NCBI RefSeq assembly: GCF_026626635.1
Contig: NZ_JAPNKA010000001.1
Coordinates: 7,750,001-7,814,000, forward strand
Direction: 5' to 3'
DNA: 64,000 nt
Source of the DNA: Archangium lansingense
GTDB taxonomy: Bacteria; Myxococcota; Myxococcia; Myxococcales; Myxococcaceae
Shown: piece after piece, positions 8,366 through 15,914 of the stretch
Layout: each line of letters opens with the position of its first letter
Numbering within the stretch: the stretch's first letter is position 1
The notes under the pieces: generated by a model
What the model was told of the DNA's origin: nothing
Seen by the model: only the letters and a program-made list of their open reading frames with translations
The model's database searches: none
Made by a program: the position numbers and the translations under genes

Positions 8366-8564
8366 ACACCCTCCGCCTGCCTCCACACCTCACGCAGGCG
8401 AACACGTCGAAGTCGAACGTCCTCCTGCGCAACTCGGCCCAGTCTACTCGCGGTGTCCTCTCCTTCATCCCCTCCTTCCTGGCCGCTGCCTCACGCCCCG
8501 CGCGCACCTCCTCCGCACCACGGCCTGTACTCTGCCAGGATTCGAGTTGCCGGCAGAGTCCCAA
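8366..8564 (-). mobile_element. IS91-like transposase C-terminal fragment
   Basis: The minus strand encodes VDWAELRRRTFDFDVFACVR followed by CGGRRRV. This resembles the conserved C-terminal region of IS91-family (Y2) transposases (WA.LLRR.F..D...C..CGGR). The N-terminal catalytic part is missing here. The same ~75 bp block recurs at 13265-13340, and a shorter piece at about 25555-25600. Confidence 0.6.
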
Positions 8565-8781
8565 GGGCCCCTGATACCACTCCTCCCATCAGGCCCTGGA
8601 AAAGGGGGGCCGCGAAACCTCCAGGGAAGGAGGAGAAGCGCAAGCCTCCAGGCGAAGACGAGGGGAAGCGTAAGCGCCCAGTGAATCTGAGCCGTTGCCT
8701 CGATTCTTGTAAGCCAATGAGAGCGAGCAGCAGTGCCGGGGCTTTTGTTCCAACTACTTCGGATGCTGAGAGGTTCCCGCC

Positions 8782-9285
8782 ATGCCTACGGTGACTCGAC
8801 TGATGCGCGGGACCAGACCCACTGGGCCGATCATGGCGGAGCGTCGGTTCGAGAGCGCCGGCGGCTCTCGCCAGCGAGCCGCCATCCGTGTCCGTGTACC
8901 GGCCAGGGATTCGCGAACCGGTAACTACAAGTGCAGCGTGGAGTGGGTCCACTCGGGTGAGAAGGAGCTGTTCGAACTCTGGGGGATCGATTCGATGCAG
9001 GCACTGCAGCTTGCAATCCGAGCCGCGGGGGGCCTGGTGAAGGGGGACGAGGGTGACCTCCGGTGGGTGGGGAGTGATGACGGCTACCTGGGGTTTCCCA
9101 GGACGTACCCGGAGTTTCTTCCCAAGGCGCTTCTGCGGAAGCTGGAACGCATGATCGACCGTGAGATCGCCGCCCATACACGCAAGAGCGAAGCCGGGCA
9201 CAAGCGTCGGCAGCGCAAGCAGCAGCAGACGCGAGCGGGATGGCGGAAGCCCAGGCCCGGAACTATGCCCCCGGGCGCTCGGTGA
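8782..9285 (+). CDS. DUF6968-like hypothetical protein
   Basis: A 167-residue basic protein preceded by GAGAGG with suitable spacing. The central part (GSRQRAAIRVRVPARD …, CSVEWVHSG, then WGIDSMQALQLAIRAAGGLV at ~65-90) resembles the DUF6968 pattern in which a beta-hairpin precedes G(V/I)DSMQALQLA. That assignment is from memory. The C-terminal ~35 residues are Lys/Arg/Gln-rich and end in GTMPPGAR. The gene overlaps the convergent GH15 gene by 23 bp. Function is unknown; homologues I recall are small stand-alone proteins, sometimes near toxin loci. Confidence 0.65.
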   Translation: MPTVTRLMRGTRPTGPIMAERRFESAGGSRQRAAIRVRVPARDSRTGNYKCSVEWVHSGEKELFELWGIDSMQALQLAIRAAGGLVKGDEGDLRWVGSDDGYLGFPRTYPEFLPKALLRKLERMIDREIAAHTRKSEAGHKRRQRKQQQTRAGWRKPRPGTMPPGAR

Positions 9286-11053
9286 GGGGGCAGCTCGGGT
9301 AGGTGAGGTTCTGCGCGGTGTTGATGAGGGCCACGTGGCTGAAGGCCTGGGGGAAGTTGCCCAGGTGCCGCTTCGTGCGCGGGTCATACTCCTCGGCGAG
9401 CAGGCCCACGTCGTTGCTCAGCGAGAGCAGCCGCTCGAAGAGGGTGCGCGCCTCGTCCAGGCGGCACAGCAGCGTGAGCGCGTCCGCGAGCCAGAAGGAG
9501 CACGCCAGGAACGTCCCCTCGCCCGGCGGCAGCCCGTCCTCCGAGCGGTGCGTGTCGTAGCGGCGCACCAGCCCGCCCTCGCACAGCTCTCGCTGGATGG
9601 TGTCCACCGTCCCCACCACGCGCGGGTCTCCCGGAGGCAGGAAGCCGAGCTGGGGGATGAGCAGCAGCGCCGCGTCCAACTCCTTGCTGCCGTAGGCCTG
9701 CACGAAGCTGCCCCGCCCGGCGTCATAGCCGCGCTCGCACACCTGGGCGTGGATGCGTGCGCGCAGCTCCTTCCAGCGCTCCACGGGCCCGGGTAGGCGG
9801 AACAACTCGACCGTCTTGATGGCCCGGTCCATCGCCACCCAGGCCATCACCTTCGAGTGGGTGAAGTGCTGGGGCGGGCCGCGCACCTCCCAGATGCCCT
9901 CGTCGGGGCGCTCCCAGTTGGACTCGAGGAACTCGAGCAGGTGGCGCTGCAGGCCCCAGCCCTCATCTCGCGGGGGGACGCCCGAGCGCCGGGCCACGTG
10001 GAGACAGTCGAGCACCTCGCCGAAGACGTCGAGCTGGAACTGGCACACGGCTGCGTTGCCCAGGCGCACGGGCCGGGCGCCCTGGTAGCCGGAGAGCCAC
10101 GGCAACTCCTGCTCGGTGAGGCGGCGCTCGCCGGAAACGCCATACATGATTTGAATCTCCTCGGGCTCGCCGGCCACGGCGCGCAGCAGCCAGTCGCGCC
10201 AGGCCTGGGCCTCCTCGTGGTAGCCGGCGTTGAGCAGGGCGAACAGGGTGAAGGTGGCGTCGCGCAGCCAGCAGTAGCGGTAGTCCCAGTTGCGCACGCC
10301 GCCGAGGGCCTCGGGCAGCGAGGTGGTGGGTGCGGCGACGATGCCGCCGGTGGGCGAGTAGGTGAGGGCCTTGAGGACGATGAGCGAGCGGAGCACCTGC
10401 TCGCGCCAGGGGCCGTCATAGGCGCAGTGCGAGGACCACTCGCGCCACCACTCCTCGGTGTGCTGCACGGCGGTGGCCGCGTCGATGGGAAGCGGGACAG
10501 GCTCGTGCGAGGGGTGCCAGGTGAGCAGGAAGCGGGCGCACTGGCCGGCGGAGAGCGGGAAGTCGGCGCGCAGGGTGGCGTCCTCGTGGCGCGGGGGCAC
10601 GTCGGACAGGAGGGTGAGGGCATCGGGCCCGGCCATGGCGGTGAAGCGGCCGTCGAGGCGGTGGACCCAGGGCGTGCGGCCGCCGTAGCCGAAGCGGATG
10701 GCGAGCTCCATGCGGACGGAGACCTGGCCCTCGAGGCACACGGCCTCGCGCACGAGGTCCGGCTCGCGGCCGCGCGGGGGCATGCAGTCGATGACGCGCA
10801 GGGTGCCGGTGTCCGTTTCGAAGTCCGTCTCCAGCACGAGGGTGCCGGCGCGGTAGCGGCGCCGGACGCGGCGGATGTCTCCCGAGGGGGCGAGCAACCA
10901 ACGGCCATCCTCCTCGGAGCCGAGGAGGGCGGCGAAGCAGGCATCGGCGTCGAAGCGCGGGAGACAGAGCCAGTCGATGGAGCCATCCTTCCCCACGAGG
11001 GCGGCGCTCTGGGTGTCACCGATGAGGGCATAGTCTTCGATGCGTAGGGGCAT
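9263..11053 (-). CDS. Glycoside hydrolase family 15 protein (glucoamylase/trehalase type)
   Basis: A 596-residue GH15 enzyme of the usual length. The N-terminal beta domain opens with IEDYALIGDTQSAALVGKDG then SIDWLCLPRFD. The (alpha/alpha)6 catalytic domain starts near 215 and contains GGVRNWDYRYCWLRDATFTL (~265-285), the family signature around the active site, and the EEIQIMYGVSGE block. Bacterial members hydrolyse alpha-glucosidic bonds, several being trehalases. Substrate cannot be fixed from sequence. No signal peptide, so cytoplasmic. A strong GGAGGG precedes the ATG. Single gene; its 3' end overlaps the convergent gene by 23 bp. Confidence 0.92.
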   Translation of the reverse strand: MPLRIEDYALIGDTQSAALVGKDGSIDWLCLPRFDADACFAALLGSEEDGRWLLAPSGDIRRVRRRYRAGTLVLETDFETDTGTLRVIDCMPPRGREPDLVREAVCLEGQVSVRMELAIRFGYGGRTPWVHRLDGRFTAMAGPDALTLLSDVPPRHEDATLRADFPLSAGQCARFLLTWHPSHEPVPLPIDAATAVQHTEEWWREWSSHCAYDGPWREQVLRSLIVLKALTYSPTGGIVAAPTTSLPEALGGVRNWDYRYCWLRDATFTLFALLNAGYHEEAQAWRDWLLRAVAGEPEEIQIMYGVSGERRLTEQELPWLSGYQGARPVRLGNAAVCQFQLDVFGEVLDCLHVARRSGVPPRDEGWGLQRHLLEFLESNWERPDEGIWEVRGPPQHFTHSKVMAWVAMDRAIKTVELFRLPGPVERWKELRARIHAQVCERGYDAGRGSFVQAYGSKELDAALLLIPQLGFLPPGDPRVVGTVDTIQRELCEGGLVRRYDTHRSEDGLPPGEGTFLACSFWLADALTLLCRLDEARTLFERLLSLSNDVGLLAEEYDPRTKRHLGNFPQAFSHVALINTAQNLTYPSCPLTERPGA

Positions 11054-11109
11054 TGCCCTCCAAGGTAGGGATGCCGCCGGGAGGGCACTTGCTCAACCTA
11101 TGAGGCGCG

Positions 11110-11134
11110 AACCCCCTCTCCCTCGGGGAGAGTG
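11110..11134. repeat. Intergenic palindromic repeat (short form)
   Basis: ACCCCCTCTCCCTCGGGGAGAGTG can fold into a CTCTCCC/GGGAGAG-type hairpin and resembles the core of the longer palindromes at 45338, 52793 and 54828. It lies in the divergent intergenic region between the GH15 gene and the membrane protein. Confidence 0.4.
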
Positions 11135-11214
11135 CAGGCTGGACGTCAGGTCCATACCAGGGAGGCGGCTCTTCGGGCCCCCCCACGGGTCCACTCACGC
11201 GAAAGGCGGCGTTC

Positions 11215-12258
11215 ATGTCGGAGCCACGTAACAGGTCTCCCCCCACCCCCGAGCCTCCGCGCCAGGGTGGGCCACCGTCCTTCTGGCGCTCCGGAACCGC
11301 GGTCCTCTCGTTCGTCTTCGGCTCGCCGCTCGCCTTCTTCATCCTCTGCGCCCTGGCCTTCGTGGCGGCGTTCCTCTTCCAGGTGGGCCCTCACCTCCAG
11401 AACCTCTCCTTCCTGGTCTCACGGCAGGAGCGGCTCTGGCACATGCTCCTCACACTCCAGCCAGCGTTCTGGGTGGCCGCCACCCTCATCCTCTGGAGCG
11501 AGTTCAGGAGTCACCGCTCGCTCTGGCCGGGCACGTGGAGGGAGCGGATGGCGGTCATGTTCTGCACCTCCGTTGCCCTGGTCATGATCGCCCTCCCCTT
11601 CGTCGCTCAATTCATCACCTGGCGGGTAGCGCCCTCCGTGGATACGACCGGCCTTGCCTCGATGGCCGAGTTTCGTACGAAGACGCTCATCATGAGCATC
11701 ATCGGGGCGGCGGTCGGGGCGCTGCATGCCTCGAGCCTGTTCTGCGTGCACGTCCAGCTCCTCGGCCAATTGCGTGAGTCCCCGCCCCACGGGAAGCAGG
11801 TGGAAGCAGGAGACCTCGATGAAGACGTGCTGAGGTATCAGCGGTTCCGGTCTCGATTGAGACGGTTTCTGGACCTCGCCGCTTTCAACATCGGCATTTC
11901 GATCCTGAGCGTCGGCATCCTCCGCAACCTGCTCAACGAAGCCTTCCCCGCTCGGCCCGAACTGTTCCCAGCGACGGCTGTCCTGGGCTACGGCTTCTAC
12001 TTCACCGCACTCATCGCCAGCGTCTACCTCCCGATACGAAAGACCCTGGCGGACGTGGGAGAGGCCCTCTCGGACCGGCTCATCCGGCAAACCCTCGGAA
12101 CACGTGCGACCTGGAAGGAGCGGTCCCAGGAGCAGCAGGCCGCCCGTACCTACCTCGGCCTGCAAGAGTCCACGTTCCAGGAGCTCCAGCAAGGCCTCTC
12201 GGTGCTGTCCCCGCTGCTCGCGAGCCTCTCCTCCCTGGCGCTCGGCACCGGGGTGTAG
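11215..12258 (+). CDS. Hypothetical multi-pass membrane protein
   Basis: A 347-residue protein with a Pro-rich cytoplasmic N-terminus (~25 aa) and about six hydrophobic segments: SPLAFFILCALAFVAAFLF (~37-55), FWVAATLILW (~83), VMFCTSVALVMIALPFVAQF (~112-131), IMSIIGAAVGALHASSLF (~157), FNIGISILSVGI (~222) and LGYGFYFTALIASVYLPI (~260). The C-terminal ~70 residues are soluble, with a Gln/Glu-rich helix. No family is recognised. A membrane sensor or envelope accessory role is possible. No partner gene adjoins it. Confidence 0.75.
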   Translation: MSEPRNRSPPTPEPPRQGGPPSFWRSGTAVLSFVFGSPLAFFILCALAFVAAFLFQVGPHLQNLSFLVSRQERLWHMLLTLQPAFWVAATLILWSEFRSHRSLWPGTWRERMAVMFCTSVALVMIALPFVAQFITWRVAPSVDTTGLASMAEFRTKTLIMSIIGAAVGALHASSLFCVHVQLLGQLRESPPHGKQVEAGDLDEDVLRYQRFRSRLRRFLDLAAFNIGISILSVGILRNLLNEAFPARPELFPATAVLGYGFYFTALIASVYLPIRKTLADVGEALSDRLIRQTLGTRATWKERSQEQQAARTYLGLQESTFQELQQGLSVLSPLLASLSSLALGTGV

Positions 12259-12269
12259 CCACGAGCCCC

Positions 12270-12452
12270 TCACTCGAACTGCGCGACGACGGTGAAGGGG
12301 ACGCTCTTGGGCAGGGTGATGGCGCTGGCGGTGGTGCCGGCCTCGGCGTAGATGCCGCCCGGGGCCGAGGAGCCAAGCACGAGGCACACCGGGTAGCCCT
12401 GCCCATCAGGCGTGCTCGCCTGGGTGTAGCGGACCTAGACCTTGCCGGTGTC
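12270..12452 (-). pseudogene. 3' fragment of a secreted protein, cut by the dispersed repeat
   Basis: The minus strand reads VRYTQASTPDGQGYPVCLVL … TLPKSVPFTVVAQFE to a stop at 12270-12272. Immediately upstream is an in-frame TAG, followed by the repeat sequence. About 54 codons remain of what was probably a lipoprotein C-terminus. Gene lost by insertion or recombination at the repeat. Confidence 0.45.
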
Positions 12453-12608
12453 ACGTATAGGCGGGATAACGTATAGGTGGGATAGAGGCCATGTTGAGGG
12501 TGAGGGCTGGAGCGGAGGGGCCGAGGAGGGCCGCTGACGGGGCCGCCCGAGCGATGCTCCCGGCCGGTGGACAGGCCCCCTTGGGGTACACGCCTGCCCA
12601 GGCCTCGC
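12453..12608. repeat. Dispersed ~150 bp repeat, copy B
   Basis: Near-identical to 4896-5045. The first ~16 bases (ACGTATAGGCGGGATA) are duplicated at this copy's left edge, at 12454 and again at 12469. The body ends at CCTGCCCAGGCCTCGCT. It separates a truncated gene (12270-12452) from mobile-element DNA. Confidence 0.8.
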
Positions 12609-12812
12609 TCCCTTCAGGTGCGTGGCAGGGGCCTGGGCCTGTTGGCTGTCTTGAGCCTCAACACCACGCGGCCTGGGGTGGCCCTCGTGCCGGGGCCAAC
12701 CTCGCACAGGCCGTGGGCAAGCCCCGGTGCTCCACAATCGCCCGCCCCCCGGGGGCCCCCTTCACGACAGCATCGACACACTGCCACGGGTCCTCCACCC
12801 TTAATTGAGCGC
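12609..12812. other. Non-coding mobile-element debris
   Basis: Between repeat copy B and the DUF5372-like gene I find no ORF that reads as a conserved protein on either strand. Given its neighbours, the stretch is probably the remains of an insertion element. Confidence 0.4.
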
Positions 12813-13163
12813 GTGACCGTCACGCTACCGATCCACCCCCTCAAAGGCATGGAACTGCCAGTCGCTCGGTTCATCCGTAGCCAGGATGGTCGGCGCTACG
12901 TAGACGTGGAGCATCCTCCCGGGCAGTACATGAGACTGCCGCTCGAGTGGACGGACCGTTCCCCACCCCTCGTTCCGCCGAGCGTCGGTGGCCGAGAGGT
13001 CCGACTCTCGGTCCCTGCGCTGCTGAAGCTTGCCCAGGCCGTGCAGGCGGCGCTCGAGCAGAGACGTGGCTCGCCAGCCGAGCCCACTCCTGCGGCCAGG
13101 CATACGTTGAGACCTGCACGGAGCCCTTCGCTCAGAAGAAAGCGACGAGCAGAGAAACGATGA
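12813..13163 (+). CDS. DUF5372-like small protein of a mobile-element cassette
   Basis: A 116-residue protein from a GTG at 12813; an ATG at 12849 is the alternative. The order IHPLKGMELPVARF, a DGRRYVDVEHPPG hairpin, MRLPLEWTDRSPPLVPPSVG, then a helix LSVPALLKLAQAVQAALEQ resembles the DUF5372 pattern (HP..G.., …WTD…, LL.LA). Genes of that family travel with tyrosine-recombinase cassettes. No recombinase remains beside it. The last ~25 residues are Arg-rich. Its TGA overlaps a downstream ATG (13160-13163), hinting at a former operon. The family assignment is from recall. Confidence 0.55.
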   Translation: MTVTLPIHPLKGMELPVARFIRSQDGRRYVDVEHPPGQYMRLPLEWTDRSPPLVPPSVGGREVRLSVPALLKLAQAVQAALEQRRGSPAEPTPAARHTLRPARSPSLRRKRRAEKR

Positions 13164-13166
13164 GCA

Positions 13167-13250
13167 ATGAAGTTCGAGAGAATCCAGCGCTACGAGTCAG
13201 GTGACTACGGGCAGGCTCAAATAAGTATGGAGGAAGGTGGGGCATTATGA
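13167..13250 (+). CDS. Possible small ORF (27 aa), start of a lost gene
   Basis: ATG at 13167 opens MKFERIQRYESGDYGQAQIS and stops at 13248-13250. A competing ORF (MSNEVRENPALRVR) starts at 13160, overlapping the previous stop. Either may be the initial part of a gene whose body was replaced by the IS91-like block that begins about 15 bp further on. Weak evidence. Confidence 0.2.
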   Translation: MKFERIQRYESGDYGQAQISMEEGGAL

Positions 13251-13264
13251 ATAGGCCATCACGT

Positions 13265-13560
13265 ACACCAACACCCTCCGCCTGCCTCCACACCTCACTC
13301 AGGCGAACACGTCCAAGTCGAACGTCCTCCTGCGCAACTCACGCGAAGCGGGCGCAGGTGACGGCCGTGCACCTGGTGGAGCGCGTGCTGCCGCACGTGC
13401 CCTACCGTCAGTGGACGCTGTCCTTTCCGCACCGGGTGCGGCGGGTGCTGCTGAAGGATATGGGACTGCTCCACGCCACCCTCAACACGGCCCATCCGTT
13501 CTGTAGATGGCAGGGCAGCGCGCGACAGGACCCTAGCTGTGAGCACGTCCGTCAAGAGTT
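13265..13560. mobile_element. Rearranged IS91-like transposase fragments
   Basis: Bases ~13265-13340 repeat the transposase C-terminal block of 8366-8440, coding on the minus strand. Directly adjoining on the plus strand is an N-terminal-type segment (VTAVHLVERVLPHVPYRQWT followed by LSFPHRVRRVLLKDMGLL), typical of the region of IS91 transposases preceding the catalytic domain. The opposite orientations show an internal inversion or junction of two copies. No intact transposase exists. Confidence 0.6.
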
Positions 13561-13599
13561 AGTAGATTTGGCTCAGCTACGACGCGAAGGGACCCCTCC

Positions 13600-14979
13600 A
13601 TGTTCGCTTCCGATCGGAAACCGCATCTGTCGGCATCACAGGCTCCTGCCAGGTCACCCAGCAAGCGCGCTTCCTCAGACGCAGAGGTGGAGGCCAAAGC
13701 GTCGCCACCTATCGCGTCGGGGCCCCAGTTCGATTTCGCTCGCATCCCCATCATGCTGCCGACAGTCCAGCGCAAGCCGACCATTAGCTTCCCCGGTGAC
13801 CCGTACGAGCGCGAGGCCGACGAGGTGGCCGACAAGGCGATGCAGTTGACTGAAACCAAACGCGCGCCTTCGGCAGTTGCTGACGCGGTGCTGGACGCCA
13901 GGGCCGCCGTTCACACCGCGCAGCGTAGCGGCGAGCCGCTGCCGATGGCGGTGCGGAGCTTCTTCGAGCCGCGCTTCGGGTACGACTTCAGCCAGGTACG
14001 GGTGCATGCCGACGGCGAGGCAGCGAACGCGGCACGGGAGGTGCGAGCGAGGGCCTACACCATCGGGCGTCACATCGTGTTCGGGGAAGGGCAGTACCAG
14101 CCCGCAACCAGCGAGGGGAAATTGCTGCTCGCCCATGAACTGACGCATGTGGTGCAGAAGCACGGCGGTGGCACAGAGGTCGCGCATCGAAAGGCCAACG
14201 AGCCCTCCACACCGCCAGGCGTGGCCGCGCAAGCTGAATCCAGCCCGACCGAGAGGCTGCTCGCCGTCATCACAGATATTGAGCGAGTCCAGGCGAACGT
14301 CAGAAGGGCTGGCGACGCAGCGAGGGACGAGGACGGTACGCCGGAGATCCAGGCGCATGCGGAAAAGATCGCAGACTTTCTTGAACGATTGCGAGCCGTT
14401 GCAGATGGTGATGATGAACGTTTGAAGTTGAGCGTCCTCGCGGGATTCTCTGCCAAAGGCGTACAACAAGCTGAAGCGCAACCACCGGCGGCGACCGTTG
14501 TGCGAGAGCAACCCCCGGAGAGCCTGGCGGCCAAGTCGCTTGAGGTGAGTCATCCTCGGGATGCCGAAGAGCTTGAAGCGGATCGCGTTGCAGAGGCAGT
14601 GGTTCATGGCGCTCATGCAACGGTGACGCAGACCACTGCGGACGGTCTGGTGAATCGCCAGGCAGAGGCACTTGCCGCCGCTGGTGGCGCCATTCTCGCT
14701 GCGGAAGCCGAGTCGTTGCCTGTCACGGCTTGGAATCCTCCAGGATGGGTCATTCTTGGAGTCGCTACGGTAGTCGCCCTCGCCCTTATCGGGACCGCTG
14801 TGTACATGGCCAGCGCGCAGCCCGAGACGCTCAGCGCGGCGGAGGAAGAGGCGATAAAGAACAAGGAAGCGGGCGAGCCGTACGACCAGGGTACTTACGA
14901 CCGCGCGAGGAAGAAGCAGGTAAAGAACGAGAAGTATAGGCGTGAACGAAACAAGAACAAGCAGCGTGGCGGAGGCTGA
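13600..14979 (+). CDS. DUF4157 domain protein with HELTH motif (candidate secreted effector/toxin carrier)
   Basis: A 459-residue protein. The DUF4157 leader motif FPGDPYEREADEVADKAM is at ~64-82, and the domain body contains PRFGYDFSQVRVHADGEAA (~124-142) and the zincin-like LAHELTHVVQ (His179, Glu180, His183). DUF4157 is known as a common N-terminal module of extracellular contractile injection system cargo and polymorphic toxins. A second leader-like motif (HPRDAEELEADRVAEAVVHG) starts at ~318, suggesting a partial second module. A single hydrophobic helix (WVILGVATVVALALIGTAVY) at ~383-402 precedes a Lys/Arg-rich tail of ~50 residues ending RNKNKQRGGG. Base composition is less GC-rich than neighbours. 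A small gene follows. Confidence 0.8.
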   Translation: MFASDRKPHLSASQAPARSPSKRASSDAEVEAKASPPIASGPQFDFARIPIMLPTVQRKPTISFPGDPYEREADEVADKAMQLTETKRAPSAVADAVLDARAAVHTAQRSGEPLPMAVRSFFEPRFGYDFSQVRVHADGEAANAAREVRARAYTIGRHIVFGEGQYQPATSEGKLLLAHELTHVVQKHGGGTEVAHRKANEPSTPPGVAAQAESSPTERLLAVITDIERVQANVRRAGDAARDEDGTPEIQAHAEKIADFLERLRAVADGDDERLKLSVLAGFSAKGVQQAEAQPPAATVVREQPPESLAAKSLEVSHPRDAEELEADRVAEAVVHGAHATVTQTTADGLVNRQAEALAAAGGAILAAEAESLPVTAWNPPGWVILGVATVVALALIGTAVYMASAQPETLSAAEEEAIKNKEAGEPYDQGTYDRARKKQVKNEKYRRERNKNKQRGGG

Positions 14980-15057
14980 CTGGCGAATGGATACACGTAC
15001 ACAGGATGCGCTGCCCAGTCCCCGCTAGCCAGAATATGCTGCTAACACGAGGTCGAG

Positions 15058-15285
15058 ATGGAAGAGAACAAACCGCAGAGCCTGCGCGAGCAGTCAAGGA
15101 ACTGGATATGCAACCAATTCTCGATCACGAATCATGACGGAGACACCGTGACACTGCTCCGAAAGTTGGCCGACAGCATCGAGCAGTTGGGTGCCGTTGA
15201 CATCATGGATATCACGTACCGCAGGCCGCCCGACCCATCGATAACCGAGATCACCGTGACCGTCTATTTCATGCTGTCCGAGTAA
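15058..15285 (+). CDS. Small hypothetical protein, possible immunity partner
   Basis: A 75-residue acidic protein (RSNWICNQFSITNHDGDTVT-like core ending EITVTVYFMLSE; first residues MEENKPQSLREQ). It starts 78 bp after the DUF4157 gene in the same orientation, with ACGAGG upstream. Small size, net negative charge and position directly after a candidate effector with a basic C-terminus suggest an immunity role. That is inference; no immunity family is recognised. Confidence 0.5.
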   Translation: MEENKPQSLREQSRNWICNQFSITNHDGDTVTLLRKLADSIEQLGAVDIMDITYRRPPDPSITEITVTVYFMLSE

Positions 15286-15876
15286 AGTGTTGGCCGACAT
15301 GAGAAAGCGCGGGAACCGAGGCGATCCGCGACTCCTCGTATTCCCCGCCACCTTCAACTGCCTGAGTCCCCAGCTGTCCTGGCTCCGGCCCGGGGGCCGG
15401 CGCAGCTGGAGCTCTGGGAGTAACTCACAGCGCAGGGACGCGCCCTCTGGCGGAGCGCGAGGCGACCGGTCGTGCGCGCAGGGGAGAGGTGCGCCTGGAG
15501 CGCGACGTGCAGTCCCCCATGGGGACCCTCCTGCACTGTCCACGGCGTGTCGCGCGGCCCTCCTGGCTGCCCAGCCACACCTCACCAGGGCACACGCTAC
15601 CGTCAGCCTCCCACGGGCCTCCGTAGAGCCCCTGCCTGCTTGTGGGGTTCGGGGTCTACGAGAGCAGGAGGCTCAGGAGGGTCGCAGCCCGTGCCGGGTT
15701 GCCTCCTTGCAGGGCCGCCAGGGCCGCTGCGACGTGCCTTGCTACATTGCTACAGCAGACCCGCGCTGGAGCACTCTCAACACAGCTCGGCGCGAGGCAG
15801 GGAGCGGCGTAACCAGCCGGGGTTCCTACGAAAACCGCTCCCCACCGTTCTGGAGCGCTCTCGCCGGAAGCCTGTA
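15286..15876. other. Gene-free accessory DNA
   Basis: About 590 bp where both strands have open frames of compositional origin only. I see no start with a ribosome binding site and no recognisable protein. A G/C-rich imperfect palindrome lies near 15383-15402 (GGCTCCGGCCCGGGGGCCGG). The stretch ends at the tRNA-like 3' end and probably represents the edge of an inserted segment. Confidence 0.5.
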
Positions 15877-15906
15877 GCGGCGGGTTCGATTCCCGCCGCC
15901 TTCACA
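15877..15906 (+). other. tmRNA/tRNA 3'-end-like fragment (candidate attachment-site remnant)
   Basis: GCGGCGGG-TTCGATT-CCCGCCGC forms a perfect 8-bp stem with a canonical 7-base T-loop. It is followed by CTTCACA, close to the usual tmRNA ending (…TTCGATTCCCGCCGCCTCCACCA). No matching 5' acceptor strand (GAAGGCG) is found within about 100 bases upstream, so it is not a whole tRNA gene. Such 3' ends are duplicated when integrative elements insert into tRNA or tmRNA genes. It sits between mobile debris and the methyltransferase gene. Confidence 0.45.
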
Positions 15907-15914
15907 GCCGAAAG

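Noticed and set aside
15287..15877. 196-codon ORF in the gene-free stretch
   Set aside because: Low-complexity Arg/Ser/Pro composition, competing open frames on both strands, and no ribosome binding site.
15815..15906. Complete tRNA gene at the T-arm-like sequence
   Set aside because: No matching 5' acceptor, D-arm or anticodon arm can be built upstream; only the 3' end is tRNA-like.
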